From the NCBI GenBank assembly GCA_018902385.1, contig JABSSW010000013.1, positions 248,001-312,000 of the forward strand: a stretch of DNA of 64,000 nucleotides, in the 5' to 3' direction. Shown piece by piece: positions 11,260 to 23,058 of this stretch. The DNA comes from Physcia stellaris. Lineage: Eukaryota; Ascomycota; Lecanoromycetes; Caliciales; Physciaceae. A program made the position numbers and the translations under genes. The notes under the pieces were generated by a model. That model did not search any database, was not told the origin of the DNA, and saw nothing but the letters and a program-made list of their open reading frames with translations. Every line of letters starts with the position of its first letter. Position 1 is the stretch's first letter.

Positions 11260-12042
11260 ATGTCTCAACAGCTCTGGCTCCTCAAGCTGGGCGACTCCGA
11301 CCCTCAGCTATCCTTCGAAGAAGCCTACAAATCAGCCTTCGACGGACCCGACTGCACATCCCAAATCGCATCCTACAAAAGAGCTGTAAAAATAATAGAA
11401 CGGCGTCGCATAGCAGCTCTGAATCTCCGTTACATGAAAGCTCTGAAGCATGCCGTAGCAGTCGTGAAAAGACGTCGCAAGGAGTTCGTGAAGCAGCGGG
11501 ACGCTGAACGAGTGAGAGAACGACATCGCAAGGAAGCTCTGGAGCACCAGCGAAGCCTGAAAGCCCAACAACCCCGCAAAACAATCACTCCAGTCGTATC
11601 GTCGTCGTCATCATCAGCAGACGTCGGTACAGGTTTCGCAGCGCTCCTGTTCAGAGTCCCAACCTCGTACCCCTACCTTGAAAGCCCCCTCAACATCTTC
11701 CTCCCCCTGCACTTCACCGCCACGGCCGTAGATCTGATTCATGAGCCCGGCCACGCGTGGTATGACGCATACCATAGTATCAAGGGCCAACTCGACGATA
11801 TCTGCAATCCGCTGGTATGCAATGTTGAATACGGCAGGGTACATCTTGAAAAGTCGCCCTTGCTCCGCTTGCCGGGCAACGAAGATTTGACGGCGCCGAG
11901 GGTTCTGGCCTTCAGGATGGAGCCGCGGGATATTCATCGCTGGCATGAGGTGGAGTGTCGAGTGCAGCCGCTGCTGGGAGAGGCGTTTGGGAGGGAGGGC
12001 CCGCCTGTGAGGTATTATTATGGAGATGTGGTTAACACGTAG
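11260..12042 (+). CDS. Unknown protein with basic coiled-coil N-terminus
   Basis: Single open frame of 260 aa that I do not recognise. Residues 1-110 are strongly basic and helical, rich in Arg/Lys/Glu with repeated ERR, KRR and RERHRKEAL segments suggestive of a coiled coil. A Ser run (residues about 113-121) separates this from a second domain with LLFRVPTSYPYLESPLNIFL and a PLHF motif. That domain ends with FRMEPRDIHRWHEVECRVQP and PPVRYYYGD. The second domain is repeated in the broken copy at 6786-7235, which argues that it is a real coding unit. The gene is downstream of the RBR ligase on the same strand. No signal peptide or membrane span is evident. Function is unknown. Confidence 0.65.
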   Translation: MSQQLWLLKLGDSDPQLSFEEAYKSAFDGPDCTSQIASYKRAVKIIERRRIAALNLRYMKALKHAVAVVKRRRKEFVKQRDAERVRERHRKEALEHQRSLKAQQPRKTITPVVSSSSSSADVGTGFAALLFRVPTSYPYLESPLNIFLPLHFTATAVDLIHEPGHAWYDAYHSIKGQLDDICNPLVCNVEYGRVHLEKSPLLRLPGNEDLTAPRVLAFRMEPRDIHRWHEVECRVQPLLGEAFGREGPPVRYYYGDVVNT

Positions 12043-13007
12043 GATGGTCTTTGGGGACTTGATTGATTGGTTTGGAGCTGGTGGAAATGGTTCTCTGAGC
12101 CAGGTCTAGGATCGGGGTTTGCTTGCTCGATTGTGAGATTAAAAAACATGTTTGCCATGTAGAATACTTCAATGTCACTTCGCCCTCCCTCGAGACATTA
12201 TTCCCAATCGATAGATATCCGGTGAACTTGTAGCCGTTTCGCTACTAGTAAGTTCACATACAGCACGTCAACAAGAATACCCCACTCAGCAGCCAGAGTG
12301 ACCCTGGGCTGGCGTCGTGAACCGTGATCATAGCGAGGATGATGCTATGGGAATCGAGGGAGGTGGGTTTGCTCGACAATATCGCCACGCGGGCGTCCCT
12401 TTCCTTGATATACGGCGCCGGGATATATCAATCTCGACAATCATGTCTACCCATCTTGAAGAAGAAAATTTTGAGCTCATTCACTGAAGAGGGGATGTCT
12501 ATTATGCATGGTGGGTTATTGGTGAAGAGGCTGCATCAATCTTGAAAATGCTTAGTAGCGTCAGCGGCTCGAAAGACGAACCTTGCGTCAATCTCGTTGT
12601 TGTTCAGTAGATTACTGCAAACTTAAGAGCATTCTGCCCATCCTGCTCTGGAGATAATTGCCGGTCTAAAGGCAGTCCAGATCTGCGGCAGCCTAGCTCC
12701 ATCACTGGTAAACGGGCGCTGGAACAGTGAAAGCTATCAGAGGTTGAATACCCAAAAAGGATTCAGCGTTCAAAAGGTTTCCTTAGTCCACTGATGAGGA
12801 TGGATTCATTCGGGTAAGGCGACGTGACGATGAAACTCCGTCCTGGACTAGATCGGCGTAACAGCTGTGAAGAGGCCAAATGGCCTTTAACGTCGATGAG
12901 GTCCTCAAGAGATGCATAACCGGCGAAGAACTGAAAAGCGATGAGAGTGACGCTGGGTATAGAAGCCAGAATTCTGACAATGGCTGATCCACTTAGAGGT
13001 CTAACCA
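12043..13007. other. Gene-free stretch
   Basis: About 960 bp between the unknown gene and the 3' end of npr3. No supported feature is seen. Confidence 0.5.
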
Positions 13008-15186
13008 TCACCAGTGTCTCACTCGCCTTAAGAAGCCCATATTCTCCCACCCACTAATGAAATCACCTACCCTCTTCCTCTTCCAACCCTCTCTGACCGC
13101 AATTGTCTCCAGTGCATGCTTACCATCAAAGTACCTAACACATTTATCCCACGCGGCCTGGGTATCCTCGCCTTGAGTAGCAAGGATATGGGCTGACAAG
13201 GCTGAAAGTTGAGCGGGGGTAGGGCTGGTCGGACGCGGAACGAGGATCGGTGAGGTTGGGGGGGAAGGAGGTCCGAGGGGAAGGGCTGTATGTGTTGAGC
13301 TATGAGTGGATGATGTCGGCGAGGAAGACAGATTCGGGACGTCGAGATGGCTGTCATTCCTACCTTCAGGCCGACTAGATTTTTCGGACTCCTTTCTTCG
13401 ATGATCGTGTTTCGCAATGCTTTGGAAAATATGTGGAGGCAGGCGTATCCATGCGAAAGTGCGGAGTTGAGTTACCCAGCCATATCGAAACAGCCAAGCT
13501 AGTATGTCCATGTAGGCTTCCTTATGGTCCTTGCTGGGGATAAGCGACGAGTATGGTCTCGGAGTTGATGAAAGCAGACTAAGTATCTTTGGTAAAGACG
13601 GTAAAGTAGGAAACAACTTAACGAAGCTCGAAGTGGCAGAGGCAAGCTTATCCATGTCTGCATTAGGTGACACAATATATATGTCCCTTTTATGGAGAGG
13701 TGGAATCGCTCGGGCCCGTCGCCAATATATGAGGTGGGATGCAAGGAACTGGATATCAGACAATGCAATACCGGAAGACTGAGAGATCTGTAGGAATGAT
13801 TTGGTAGGTTTGGATACCTGGATATAACGAGCTAGAGGTTCAGCTAGTGGCGAGTCGGTGGATTGGATTTCCGCCAAAATTGAGGGAAGATCTGACAGTA
13901 GCAATAGCGTGAAATGAGATGCTAGCTGTGCGTTACTGATATGAGCGTCGTCTTCGATAGGTATAGACGTTGCGGTTGTCAGCCACAGTCCCGGCAGCTG
14001 ATGTGAGATTAAGCTTGGGAGCACAGAGGTCGACGTTGGAATAGGGATTTGCAATGAAAGTGATAAAGTAGGAGTCAGATTTACATGAGCAATCCGACAA
14101 CTTGAGATACTGGAATAGATATTGGCAATAGCTTTTGCTAGGCTTGATCCTTTCAATAACTCATGATAGAGTGGCGCCAAAGGTGGATTCGGTCCTATCA
14201 AAGTCAGTCGTAAGATTCCGAGTAAAGCTCCCAAGCTTACCAGACAGTTTGCCGCGCCCAAAGTTTTTGATCAAATGGTCAATATGATTCGCTTCTCGAG
14301 ACACAAAACCTGACCGGGCCTGCTCCCACTTCAACGCTCTTGAAAACTTCTTGACGACGTGATCGTACATCTCATCGACTCTCAGGTGATACTCGAGAGG
14401 AGGAGGAGCCATGATAAAGACAATCTGAAACATACTCAGGCTGTCAGGTCTGCGAATTTTCATCAATTTAGCCCTTTGCTTAGCTTCGTTGTGTGGCTCT
14501 TTTGCAGTTTGCTTGACCGTTGAAGAGTCTTTCGAGGTTCCAGTCTCCTGGTCTTCGGTTTCGGTTCCAATCCCTGAAGTCTCGCTTAAGTCTTGAGCAA
14601 CTTGAAAAGAAGTTTTGGGCAATTTCTGTCTAGAGATAAAATCATTTCCGTCGGATGCATCACCTGAAATTTCCTCGTCGCCAACTACAGTTCTTCGTCT
14701 TTTCCTCCTCCATCCTCCGTCTTCATTCGCAAAGGCCGGCCTTCCAAGGAAGACCTTATCGTTCACGGACACCTCAAACCGCTTTTTGTGGCCTGATCTT
14801 GCAGGACAGAGGAATTTGGCCAGGAAGTAGGCATTATGTCCAAATATATCGTCCCAACTCCATTGCTTCTGAGGTGTTCTCATTCCATTCCGCTTCTCCG
14901 GCGATGCAGAGCCTGTCTCATCCACGTCCAACTCGTGGGCTGGTCCCTCTGCTGGCTTGAGCTCCGGGCTCTGGCCTTCGACTTGATCATCCGCTGAACT
15001 GGTGCTGTTGTCGTCGGTTGATGAACTCTCATCACCATTGTTATCATCTAGGTATTTATGAAGGCTTGAATCATCGTGGCCTGGACGTGGCGGGTAGTGG
15101 AAGATAATTGACGGGTCGTTCTGATGTTTGGTAACAAGGAGAATCGCGAGAAGGCAAGGGTTTGGTGGCAAAGGGAGAGCAGACAT
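13008..15186 (-). CDS. npr3: NPR3, subunit of the GATOR1/SEACIT TORC1-inhibiting complex
   Basis: Npr3 with Npr2 and Iml1 restrains TORC1 at the vacuole when amino acids, especially nitrogen, are scarce. Two exons, 15186-14241 and 14194-13008, are joined across a 46-nt intron (GTAAGC...TAG) so that KLSG continues into PNPPLAPLYHELLKGSSLAK; total 710 aa. The N-terminus has the family opening LLAILLVTKHQNDPSIIFHY followed by PPRP. After an acidic linker, the NHAYFLAKFLCP-like block (here FGHNAYFLAKFLCP) and DSLSMFQIVFIMAPPPLEYH are characteristic. The C-terminal half contains FAWIRLPPHI and a winged-helix-like end (TQAAWDKCVRYFDGKHALET). Length is normal for filamentous fungi. The Ser/Pro-rich insertion around residues 570-640 is low complexity. 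Confidence 0.93.
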
Positions 15187-16190
15187 ATTGACAATTTAGT
15201 ACCAGAAGCCGATTGGACGGTGTGTGTATTGACTTATTTCAACCGCTCGAGGACTGCCAGACCACACTCGTCTAGATGACTTGAGTATATCCGTATTTGA
15301 AACGACAACCGCAGACCTGTCTCTTGATCTTGCTAGAGCTTCCTGTAACCGGAGCAGCCTCCCAGCGACGCCAATGCTGTTTCCTAGCCTTGAAGACTAA
15401 TGAGATTATCCGTTCAGTTTAGTGATTGTCCCTATCGAGATCATGATAGCTTATTTTCACTTCGGTTGACACCATTTGTGTTGTCTTTCGTATCGCTGGT
15501 TTGATTAGACCCATCCGTAGCTTTGTCGTCTTCAGCAAAACCTAGGTTCTTCATTTCGTCGGGCGCCATAAGATTACTAAAGGCGCGTCAACGTCGGCAA
15601 CGACAACTGCACTTCCAAAGGATCCTATGCACGTACTGCTCCATCCTACACTTCAAGTATTCTTTTGCCATCAGTCTGCATTCCTGATCATTGGTCCCCT
15701 TGACCCGGCGCAGACAGCGTAGATAATCTCCAACTATAGGCTTGCAATCTCCTAAGCATTGTCTTAGTTCTTATCGTCATCACGCGCCAATAAAGAAAGC
15801 TGGAGTGTGCACAAATACCCACCATCGTGGCTACCGGACCAAAATTAGCAGGCACTTGTAGGAGTCAACGGTGCAGCCTACTCAAGAGGAAAACTTCCAC
15901 GCTCCGGCGGGATGGGTTTTGCTGAGATCTGTCTCCCGCCAGGACCCCCAAAGCTCATTGCGATAGACCGTGGTCAAAGATTTTGATCAGGTTGCTGTTA
16001 GGCTGAAGATAAAGTGGCGGATCCGAAACACCAAACCAATGATCAATCGAGGACTCGTACGAGCCACCAACAAGCAAGATGGGATATCGAGCCACTCGAA
16101 CTTTTGAGGTCTTCCCAGGTTTATGCCTACGTCTTACAGGTTTGCTGATTATTATAAAACAATAAGGCAGAACCAGGTAATAATAAACCA
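15187..16190. other. Gene-free stretch between npr3 and tRNA
   Basis: About 1 kb containing the npr3 promoter. No ORF with recognisable content and no repeat is seen. Confidence 0.5.
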
Positions 16191-16284
16191 GGCACTATGG
16201 CGGAGTGGTTAACGCGCGCGCCTGCTATTTTCCGAAATTAAGCGCGTTCCTTCGGGAGCGAGAGTTCGAATCTCTCTGGTGTCG
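16191..16284 (+). tRNA. tRNA-Ser(GCT) with 13-nt intron
   Basis: The acceptor stem GGCACTA pairs with TGGTGTC, discriminator G at 16284. The D-stem GCG/CGC encloses GAGTGGTTAA (A box). The anticodon stem CGCGC/GCGCG carries anticodon GCT at 16224-16226. A 13-nt intron sits at 16228-16240, the canonical site one base 3' of the anticodon. A short variable arm TCC-TTCG-GGA marks a class II tRNA, and the T arm GAGAG-TTCGAAT-CTCTC holds the B box. It decodes AGC/AGT serine codons. CCA is not encoded, as expected for a nuclear gene. Confidence 0.95.
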
Positions 16285-16296
16285 TTTTTGTTTTTT
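16285..16296 (+). terminator. RNA polymerase III terminator of tRNA-Ser
   Basis: TTTTTGTTTTTT directly follows the discriminator base, a standard T-run Pol III stop with a second back-up run. Confidence 0.9.
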
Positions 16297-16964
16297 GCCC
16301 TGGCTCTCATACTTTTGAGCTCTATCTACATCATACCTGTTCTTCGCACGTTCACCTCAAGACTGGCTGGGCCCGGGACTTTATTCATAGTGGTTTTGTT
16401 CGCTATTCTCATCACGGGATCACTCAGCTTCTCTAATTGTCGAGACTACCTTCTGCATCTAGATGTGCCATCACACTCGAGTGGCCTACCATAGCAAGGT
16501 CATGGTCTTGCTGCTGCGATCTGAGGCTCCCTGTGCGCTCGCTCGAAGGGTGGGCAATATGACTTAGGTATTCCTTAGAATGAATTTTTCCTCACATTGA
16601 CAACAAATTTCGAGAGCAAGGGTTACTTCAGTCATTTCTGAAAGACATTCATATACTACCTACGAGAAAATCTACAAGCTTGTTGGGGTATCAGTAAAAG
16701 CCGTTGACCCAAAAATTCCAGAATCCAGAACGCCCAGTACTCCGCAAGCCTTGTCGTCCAAGTCGACTATTTCCCACCGTGATAACGCCCAATCTCGCAC
16801 GCTTGGTCAAGCAAAAAATCCACCTCCAATCGCCAACGGCCCCAGTCTGGCTCCACCACGGCAGCAAAAGGAATGCAAACGGACTAGAGACTCATGTTAT
16901 AGACGAACCGCTCAAAATCGGTTCGTTCGCCGGTCGTGATCCTCGGTCGATCCTGGCAATTCAC
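16297..16964. other. Intergenic
   Basis: About 670 bp from the tRNA terminator to the 3' end of the MFS gene. No supported feature is seen. Confidence 0.5.
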
Positions 16965-18775
16965 TCACCTCAGGCTCATCCGCAGGATCTCCAGGCATCC
17001 GTGCCTCCGTGACCTCAAGTTGCCCTGGGGTGTCTCGTTTCCCACGTTCACGTCAGTGCTTTCCACTTCTCCGGTAGGGGTGTCGGTGGCTTCGGGGGGT
17101 ACTTGCCGGTTGCGAAAAGCCGATTCGATATCCGTGGCACGGTCAGGGACCAGAGTACTCCGTCGAGTATCAACTACGTCTCGGTCGTGACGGATATCCT
17201 GGGCCATTTTCGACCGTGCTCTTATTGTTGGCCCGTTGAAGTAGATGACGTACACGGAGACGGTGAAGGCCAAGGCCAAGATACCGAGAATGATCGTAGG
17301 CCAGAATTTCTGCCATTTGGGAGTACCGATGTTGTGGTAGAATGGATCCGAGTACATCGCAGCGACTCCGGCAAGTACGTCCCTGGCAAGCGCATTGCCA
17401 CCGGTGGCGGAAGCACTGAGCGGACCGTAAGCTGCCACCATGTAGTCTACAGTGCCCATGTAGATGTTGTAGTTAGCTATGGCAACGAAGAAGACAAAGA
17501 TCATTGGGACAATCCAAGGGATAGGCGGGCCCATGGTGGCGGCAGCGAAGCCAAACAGTCCAGCAGCGAGAAATGGTGCCGTCCACGTTAGCCAAACCAA
17601 ACGTGACTCTGGGCTCAGGCGATGAGGATCCCTTCTCCGGACCAATTCGTGTTTGCGCAGTATTGGGAGGTATGTCAGATAAGCGACAAGGTATCCAACA
17701 ATAATTGGTATGAACGTCATACCATGCTGAATCGTGTCGAATCCCCACTGCTGGAATACCGGATGAAAAGAGTCGATGAAGATGAAAATCAGCGCATCAC
17801 TGAACCCGCTGAGAAGAGACAGCCAAAGAACGATTGGCTCCGTCGCAAACATGACGAATGGCCTTGCCCATGTTTCGAGGACATGTCCCACGGTTGGCCC
17901 AGCTCTAACCTCATCAGGCCCGTAAACATGAGAGAATATTCCCCGATTCGTCCTTGCGCAGCCTCTTGGCTTCATCAGTAACCAAGGTATCGATCCTTGT
18001 TTCTTGTACAAGGAAATAGTGGGCACCTTGGACCGTGAAACCCAGTCTAAAGCACCAAGTCAATACCAGTGTCAAGTATGAAATGGTTGACTTACATCAT
18101 CTGCACCCAGAACACCCAGCGCCAATTGAGGTACTTCTGGATGAAAGCACCAAATATTGGCCCAAGTGCGGACCCACCACATGAGCTGAGTACCATGAAG
18201 TTCAGCGCATATTGTTGGGAATCAGCGCCCCACATGTCAGCTATCATGCCCAGAGTGACTGATCCCCCAGCAGACGAGAGACCACCCAACAAGCGGCCAG
18301 CGATGACAACACCATAGTTTGGTGCTAGGGCAGGAAGAAGCTGGGACAGGTTCACGAGAAGAAGTGACGCTTGCATGATTGGGAATCGGCCAATCTCCTC
18401 GCTCCAAGGGGCCCACAGCTCGCTACCGAATCCGTAGGCAATAAGGAAGACGGCTTGTCCAACCCTTGCCAGTTGACCGTCAAGGTCAAACTCTCGTTGC
18501 ATACCCTCGATGGCATTCCCGTAAACGCTGGCGTTGAAGTTCATCGACACCTGCACGGCGAAGATGATGCTGAGGATTGTCCATTTTCTGCGGGTACTGA
18601 AGTCAAAGCCCAATTTGCCGATGCAGTACTCTTCTGGCAGAATGAGCTTTCCGTCTTCTCTCGAGACGGCTAATGTCTCCACCGGTATGGGTACATGGCT
18701 CGGCGTGGTTTCTCCGGATTTTTCCCGCTCCCCGGCTGCGGTCGCCTGACCATGCGCAGACCTCCAGAAAGGCAT
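16965..18775 (-). CDS. MFS drug/polyamine-type transporter with a one-base frame break
   Basis: Twelve-span proton antiporter of the fungal DHA1-like class, probably in the plasma membrane. Exon 1 is 18775-18096 and exon 2 is 18046-16965 (49-nt intron, GTAAGT...TAG). Exon 1 has cytosolic residues 1-62, then spans including MFS motif A-like EEIGRFPIMQASLLLVN and the GRLLGGLSSAGGSVTLGMIAD segment. Exon 2 first reads ILGFTVQGAHYFLVQETR in one frame and then YGPDEVRAGPTVGHVLETWA in the next. The C-terminal half is typical (EPIVLWLSLLSGFSDALIF). The two frames differ by one base and total coding length is 3n+1, so one extra base lies at or near the four-base C run 17941-17944 (GGGG on the coding strand). 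Either a recent null allele or a consensus error. Confidence 0.85.
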
Positions 18776-19412
18776 GTTTGATTATATGGAGGTTGGATTG
18801 AGTCACTCACGCAAGATGCAAGCAGAGGCAGAGAATGATGTGAGGTGAGATGTATAATAAGGTGAGCTAAGAGGTGATAGTATATATATAGGGAGATGAA
18901 GCGTATGAACGAAGTGTGAAATTTCGATTGGTATACTATTAGTGATGGAGAGCTGAAAACTTTGAGAAGGTGATAACAGGAGGAAGAGAGAATATATGCA
19001 TGTAGGAGATATACTTCCCTTTGAGAGATGGCACGGGAATGACCGGGAGGCCCCTCCCCAGACTCTTGTTCAGGTTCCATTGATACAAATAAAGTGACCG
19101 TTAGGTGCAGTAAACTCAACTATCTTTAAGAGTTTGAGGTTGGGATGAGAAGAAATCTGGGCCTTGGCAGGCTCAATATCAACTCTCGGTTGCCGTGTTT
19201 ATCCGAGTGTCTTGGCGCTCACTGACCAATCCGAAGCAAGCGCATTCACGACTCCGTAATCCGAGGCTTACGAGGTCTTAAAACGCCTCCTCCGCGTCAT
19301 CAGGTCATCGACAGTGTCGTCCATATAAACCATCTTGTGGTCATGCTTCTTTATTCCTCCCGCAAGTATTTCCATTATTCGGAATAGTTCTACCTCGTCC
19401 CGGTTTATCAAG
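18776..19412. promoter_or_regulatory. Divergent promoter region, MFS gene and PAP2 gene
   Basis: 637 bp between two start codons pointing away from each other. It contains AT-rich tracts near 18880-18920 (including TATATATATAG) that could serve as TATA-like elements for the MFS gene. No specific operator is identified. Confidence 0.5.
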
Positions 19413-20676
19413 ATGCGAGCTTCCAGCCCTCGCTTAGTCCTCTCCTACGTTCTCGACTGGATTGTGATCATGTAGGATGCCGACTCCATGTTCTATCACG
19501 CTTACTGATGTGGAGAAGTCTTATTGCAATAGTTGCCGCAGCCATCACATATGTCGAGCCGAACCATAGGCCCTTTTCCCTGGTAGATCCGAATATAAGC
19601 TTCCCGTACGTCGAGAAGGAGAAAGTATCCACGAGCGTCCTCTTCGTCACTTCCCTTTTGGCGCCGGCCATCATCATCACAATTGTAGCTTTAGCCTTCG
19701 TTCCAAGCTCGACCGCTCTAAATCAATCATCGAAAATAAGATCATGGAGGCATAAGCTTTGGGAATGGAACGTCGGATGGATGGGTCTTGCGCTTTCTTG
19801 CGCCCTCACTGCTCTCTTCACAAACGCCTTGAAGCTCCTGATCGGAAAGCCACGGCCGGATCTGCTAAGTCGTTGCCAACCCGACCGATCCCAGATCTCC
19901 AGTCATACGCTCGGGGGAATCCTTGATGGGGTCTCAGAGGGCACCCTTGTCTCGTGGACCATATGCCAGCAGACAGATCGCGACATTCTCAAAGACGGCT
20001 TTCAAAGCTATCCAAGCGGTCACGCATCTTGTAAGTAGACCAATGCATAAATGAGGCTTGGCTGACGTATGATCCAGTCACTTTTGCAGGCTTCTTCTAT
20101 CTAGCATTATTTCTATCCTCTAAATTCGCGATTAGACTTCCCTCTCTTCTCGCCCGGTTTTCTTCGCGAAACGGTCCGTCACCCTCCGCATTCTCCGCGA
20201 CCACCCCGAGCGAAACCCCATCCGGAGACTCCGCAACTTCTGGGAAAAGGTCTCAGATTCTATCTGCACAACAGGAAACGCCTTGTCGCGATGAGGCCGC
20301 GGCGCCCCCAGTCTATCTGATCCTTCTACCCTTGATACCCATATGTATAGCGACTTACATTGCGTCAACGCGCTTTTCTGACTTTCGGCATCATGGTTTC
20401 GATATCCTCTTTGGGGCTGTTTTGGGTATAATGTTTGCATATATAAGCTTTAAGATGTATCAATCACCGGTCAACTCCGGGGACGGATGGGCTTGGGGTC
20501 CGCGAACGCCTTCGAAAGCTTTTGGTATCGGCATCGGCACGCCGGGATATGTTGAGGGTGCTGTTCGGTTCAAGAAGTCGGATGACGTCGAAGCGGGGCA
20601 AATGAGTTCCGGCACAGACGGTCGTCTGTCGAGCTCAAAGAGTGAGCGTGGACAGCTGACGCATCAGAATGGTTGA
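19413..20676 (+). CDS. PAP2-family lipid phosphate phosphatase (Dpp1/Lpp1 type)
   Basis: Integral membrane phosphatase that in the family dephosphorylates diacylglycerol pyrophosphate, phosphatidate and related lipids. Three exons, 19413-19471, 19516-20030 and 20078-20676, give 390 aa. The short first exon supplies the hydrophobic start RLVLSYVLDWIVI. The PAP2 signature motifs are all present: KLLIGKPRP (motif 1), SYPSGHAS (motif 2, split by the second intron after the Ser) and TRFSDFRHHGFDILFG (motif 3, with catalytic His and Asp). About six hydrophobic segments are spaced as in the family. The C-terminus after GIMFAYISFKMYQS is polar and Ser-rich, likely cytosolic. A Ser/Thr-rich loop (about residues 210-260) between motifs 2 and 3 is longer than in yeast Dpp1. 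Confidence 0.92.
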
Positions 20677-21742
20677 GTTTTTCGTTGACCGGTTTCCTAC
20701 GCATCACCTCGCCCGCACTGGAATTTTCTCTCAAGGCCACATACGCTCGCTCTAATATCACATGGAGTAAAGCTTTTTGGATCGTATCTCACGTCCGTTC
20801 ATATCACATTCTGCCCCTAATGTAAATAACAACCGAACGCATGAGGTACATAATTCAGCAGAGTAGGGAATCTGACGATATGGCAACTCATCAGCCCGGA
20901 ATTTCTCCGAGACGATTGTACCAAATGAGAGCTTCCTTCCCAAATGGGGCACATAGAGAAAACTGTACATTAAGAGCGGCCGTTTTTCAAATCCGTATCA
21001 CTGCAAAGCTGCAAAGTGCATTCAATACTTCTGTCGAACTGTTTCCCATATAGAAGACAGGAGCCGCTCCCAAAAATAGGAAGGTGTTAAGTAACAGCTC
21101 ATCCACATGAGCACCCACGATGGGCTCTCCTGAATCTCTAACGATCCCACGTCAAGAACAATCCCTCACCTCAATCTGTCGGTATATTCAAACATCTAAA
21201 GCAGCTCTGATTTATTTAGTATTCTTCTCTTCTCACTCGTGACTTACCTACTTCTCATCTCTATCCCCAATGCACTTCCTCCTGATATTCACATCAATCA
21301 ATTCGCTCTAAGTCCGCATCTTACATCCCCTCTTCTATTCTCCTTCTCATTCTCCTTCTCATCCTCATCCCCAACCACCTTTCCTCTTTTTTATCCCAAC
21401 TCCGTATCTCCACCCCTACCTCACCTCCCTCCCTCCCTCACCTGCCAGAAACAAATCCCAGCAATCACACACACAACCAATCACCCTCTCCACCCCCTTA
21501 GCCAAAAATATCTCCCCCACTACAATCCACTCTCCAAACCAAACCTCTCCCAACTTCCCTATCCCAGCCCCTCGGTGTACCTGCCGCCCTATGTCTCTGT
21601 TTATATCAACTTGACTACTCCGTATAGCTCCGACCCAACCCCCCCTAGCTAAACCAGAAAGCCTCACCGTCAAGGAAAAAGCCTTCGTCAAAGCTAATCC
21701 ACCTTACCCGACAATTTCACATGGGCATTTCTTCCGGTGCTG

Positions 21743-21792
21743 AGGGGGAGGGGGAGGGGAGGGGCAGGGGTAGGGGGAGGGGCGGGGGGAGG
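21743..21792 (+). other. Dense G-run cluster, potential G-quadruplex
   Basis: Nine runs of four to six G separated by one to two bases lie on the plus strand within 50 bp. This exceeds the minimal four-run G-quadruplex pattern. Confidence 0.7.
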
Positions 21793-22132
21793 ATGATGGA
21801 AAGAGATGAGAAATAGATTTAGTGTGGAATAATTGGGGGATAGTTGGCGTTTTTTATTTAGTCTTGGGCTGGTTGTGAATGACGGTGAGTTCGAGGAAGG
21901 GATGAAAGAAGAGGGCAAAATGATAGAAACAAAACAAAAATGAGCTCAGAATCACATGGAATGGAATAGCATAAAATGAGACGGTCGAGATTGATCCGTT
22001 ACTGAGATTATGATTCTGATGTCGGTAATTCTAATATCTTAGAAGTCCCAAATCTATCTTCTTCTTTTTTTCATCTCCTTTCACATTTATGTTCTTCTCT
22101 ATCCCTTTCCTCTCTTTATTCCGATCAAGAAC

Positions 22133-22152
22133 TTCTCTCTCTCTCTCTCTCT
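22133..22152 (+). repeat. (TC)n microsatellite
   Basis: About ten uninterrupted TC dinucleotides within a pyrimidine-rich stretch. Confidence 0.9.
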
Positions 22153-22748
22153 CCTCAAAATAAGGAAAGAAAAAAAAAGAGATTCAAATCTCCTATTATG
22201 AGTCTAATACAGTGGTTCTGATGATGATGATGTCCTGAACATTTACCAAAAAGCTAATGAGCTAACAGAAATTAAAGTAAGGTAAATTTCCAATTTTGCT
22301 GAAGCTGAAGCTCGGAATGACAGCCTGACAAAGCGATAGATAAGTAGGTTCTAAACAACGGGAAACATGGATCATCTACTAATCTCTTCAAAAAGCTTCT
22401 CTTTACACTCTTACGTCTGCGATTCTCAATCCCAATCCCTAATCCCTCCTTCATTCTTCGATCCCAATCCCCATCTCCCCTTCCCAAAACCAGTAGACGC
22501 CAAAAAAAAAAAAAAAACCGCCTAGCGTCCATCAACATCCGCTTATCCCTTCACCCTCTATGATAGGACGTGCAAGTGGGATCAGATAGCTCATTCTCCC
22601 ACGGTAGGTTGAATCTGCGAAGGGAAGAAAAAATAAAAGAAAAGGGTTGGAAGGGGGGGCTGGGGTGGTAAGATGCTACTGATGAAGCTTTTCGCGGAAT
22701 ATGGAAAAGGCGAAGGTCCATTTCGAGGACGAGCGGAGAGGAAGGGAA

Positions 22749-22817
22749 GTAGGAATCAATGGAATGGAGGTAGGAATCAATGGAGGTAGGAATCAATGGA
22801 AGCAGGAATCAATGCAG
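22749..22817 (+). repeat. Short tandem repeat, AGGAATCAATGG core
   Basis: Four copies of AGGAATCAATG(G/C) begin at 22751, 22772, 22788 and 22804, with 21-, 16- and 16-bp spacing. Confidence 0.85.
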
Positions 22818-23058
22818 GTTGAAAACAATAGAAGGCGACAAACGATATAGGTAAGTGGATCAGCTTTCTTCCTGACGTAAAATCCGAGGCATCTCAAGTA
22901 TTGACATTCCAAGCAACGTATCGAGAGAAGCCTGCTTTAGACTAGACTATACTAAACAATTCTATAGCGATCTCTTTCTTTCTTCGTCCTTGGGGTTTTT
23001 GATTTTGCGATTGATCAATCGATTTCAAAGTGATGCCGTGTTTTTGTTTGAAGGGAGC

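Larger units (their letters stand above)
20677..23058. other. Gene-free, low-complexity block
   Basis: About 2.4 kb without a supportable gene. It has pyrimidine-rich stretches (21300-21460), a G-run cluster (21743-21792), a TC microsatellite (22133-22152), an A-run (22502-22517) and a short tandem repeat (22749-22817). Open frames here are compositional artefacts. Confidence 0.6.

Noticed and set aside
16279-16494. 71-codon hydrophobic frame after the tRNA
   Set aside because: It starts inside the tRNA T arm and runs through the Pol III terminator, so it is a chance frame.
21239-21652. 137-codon frame rich in Ser/Pro/Leu
   Set aside because: Follows a pyrimidine-rich tract with TTCTC and CCCTCC repeats; composition explains it.
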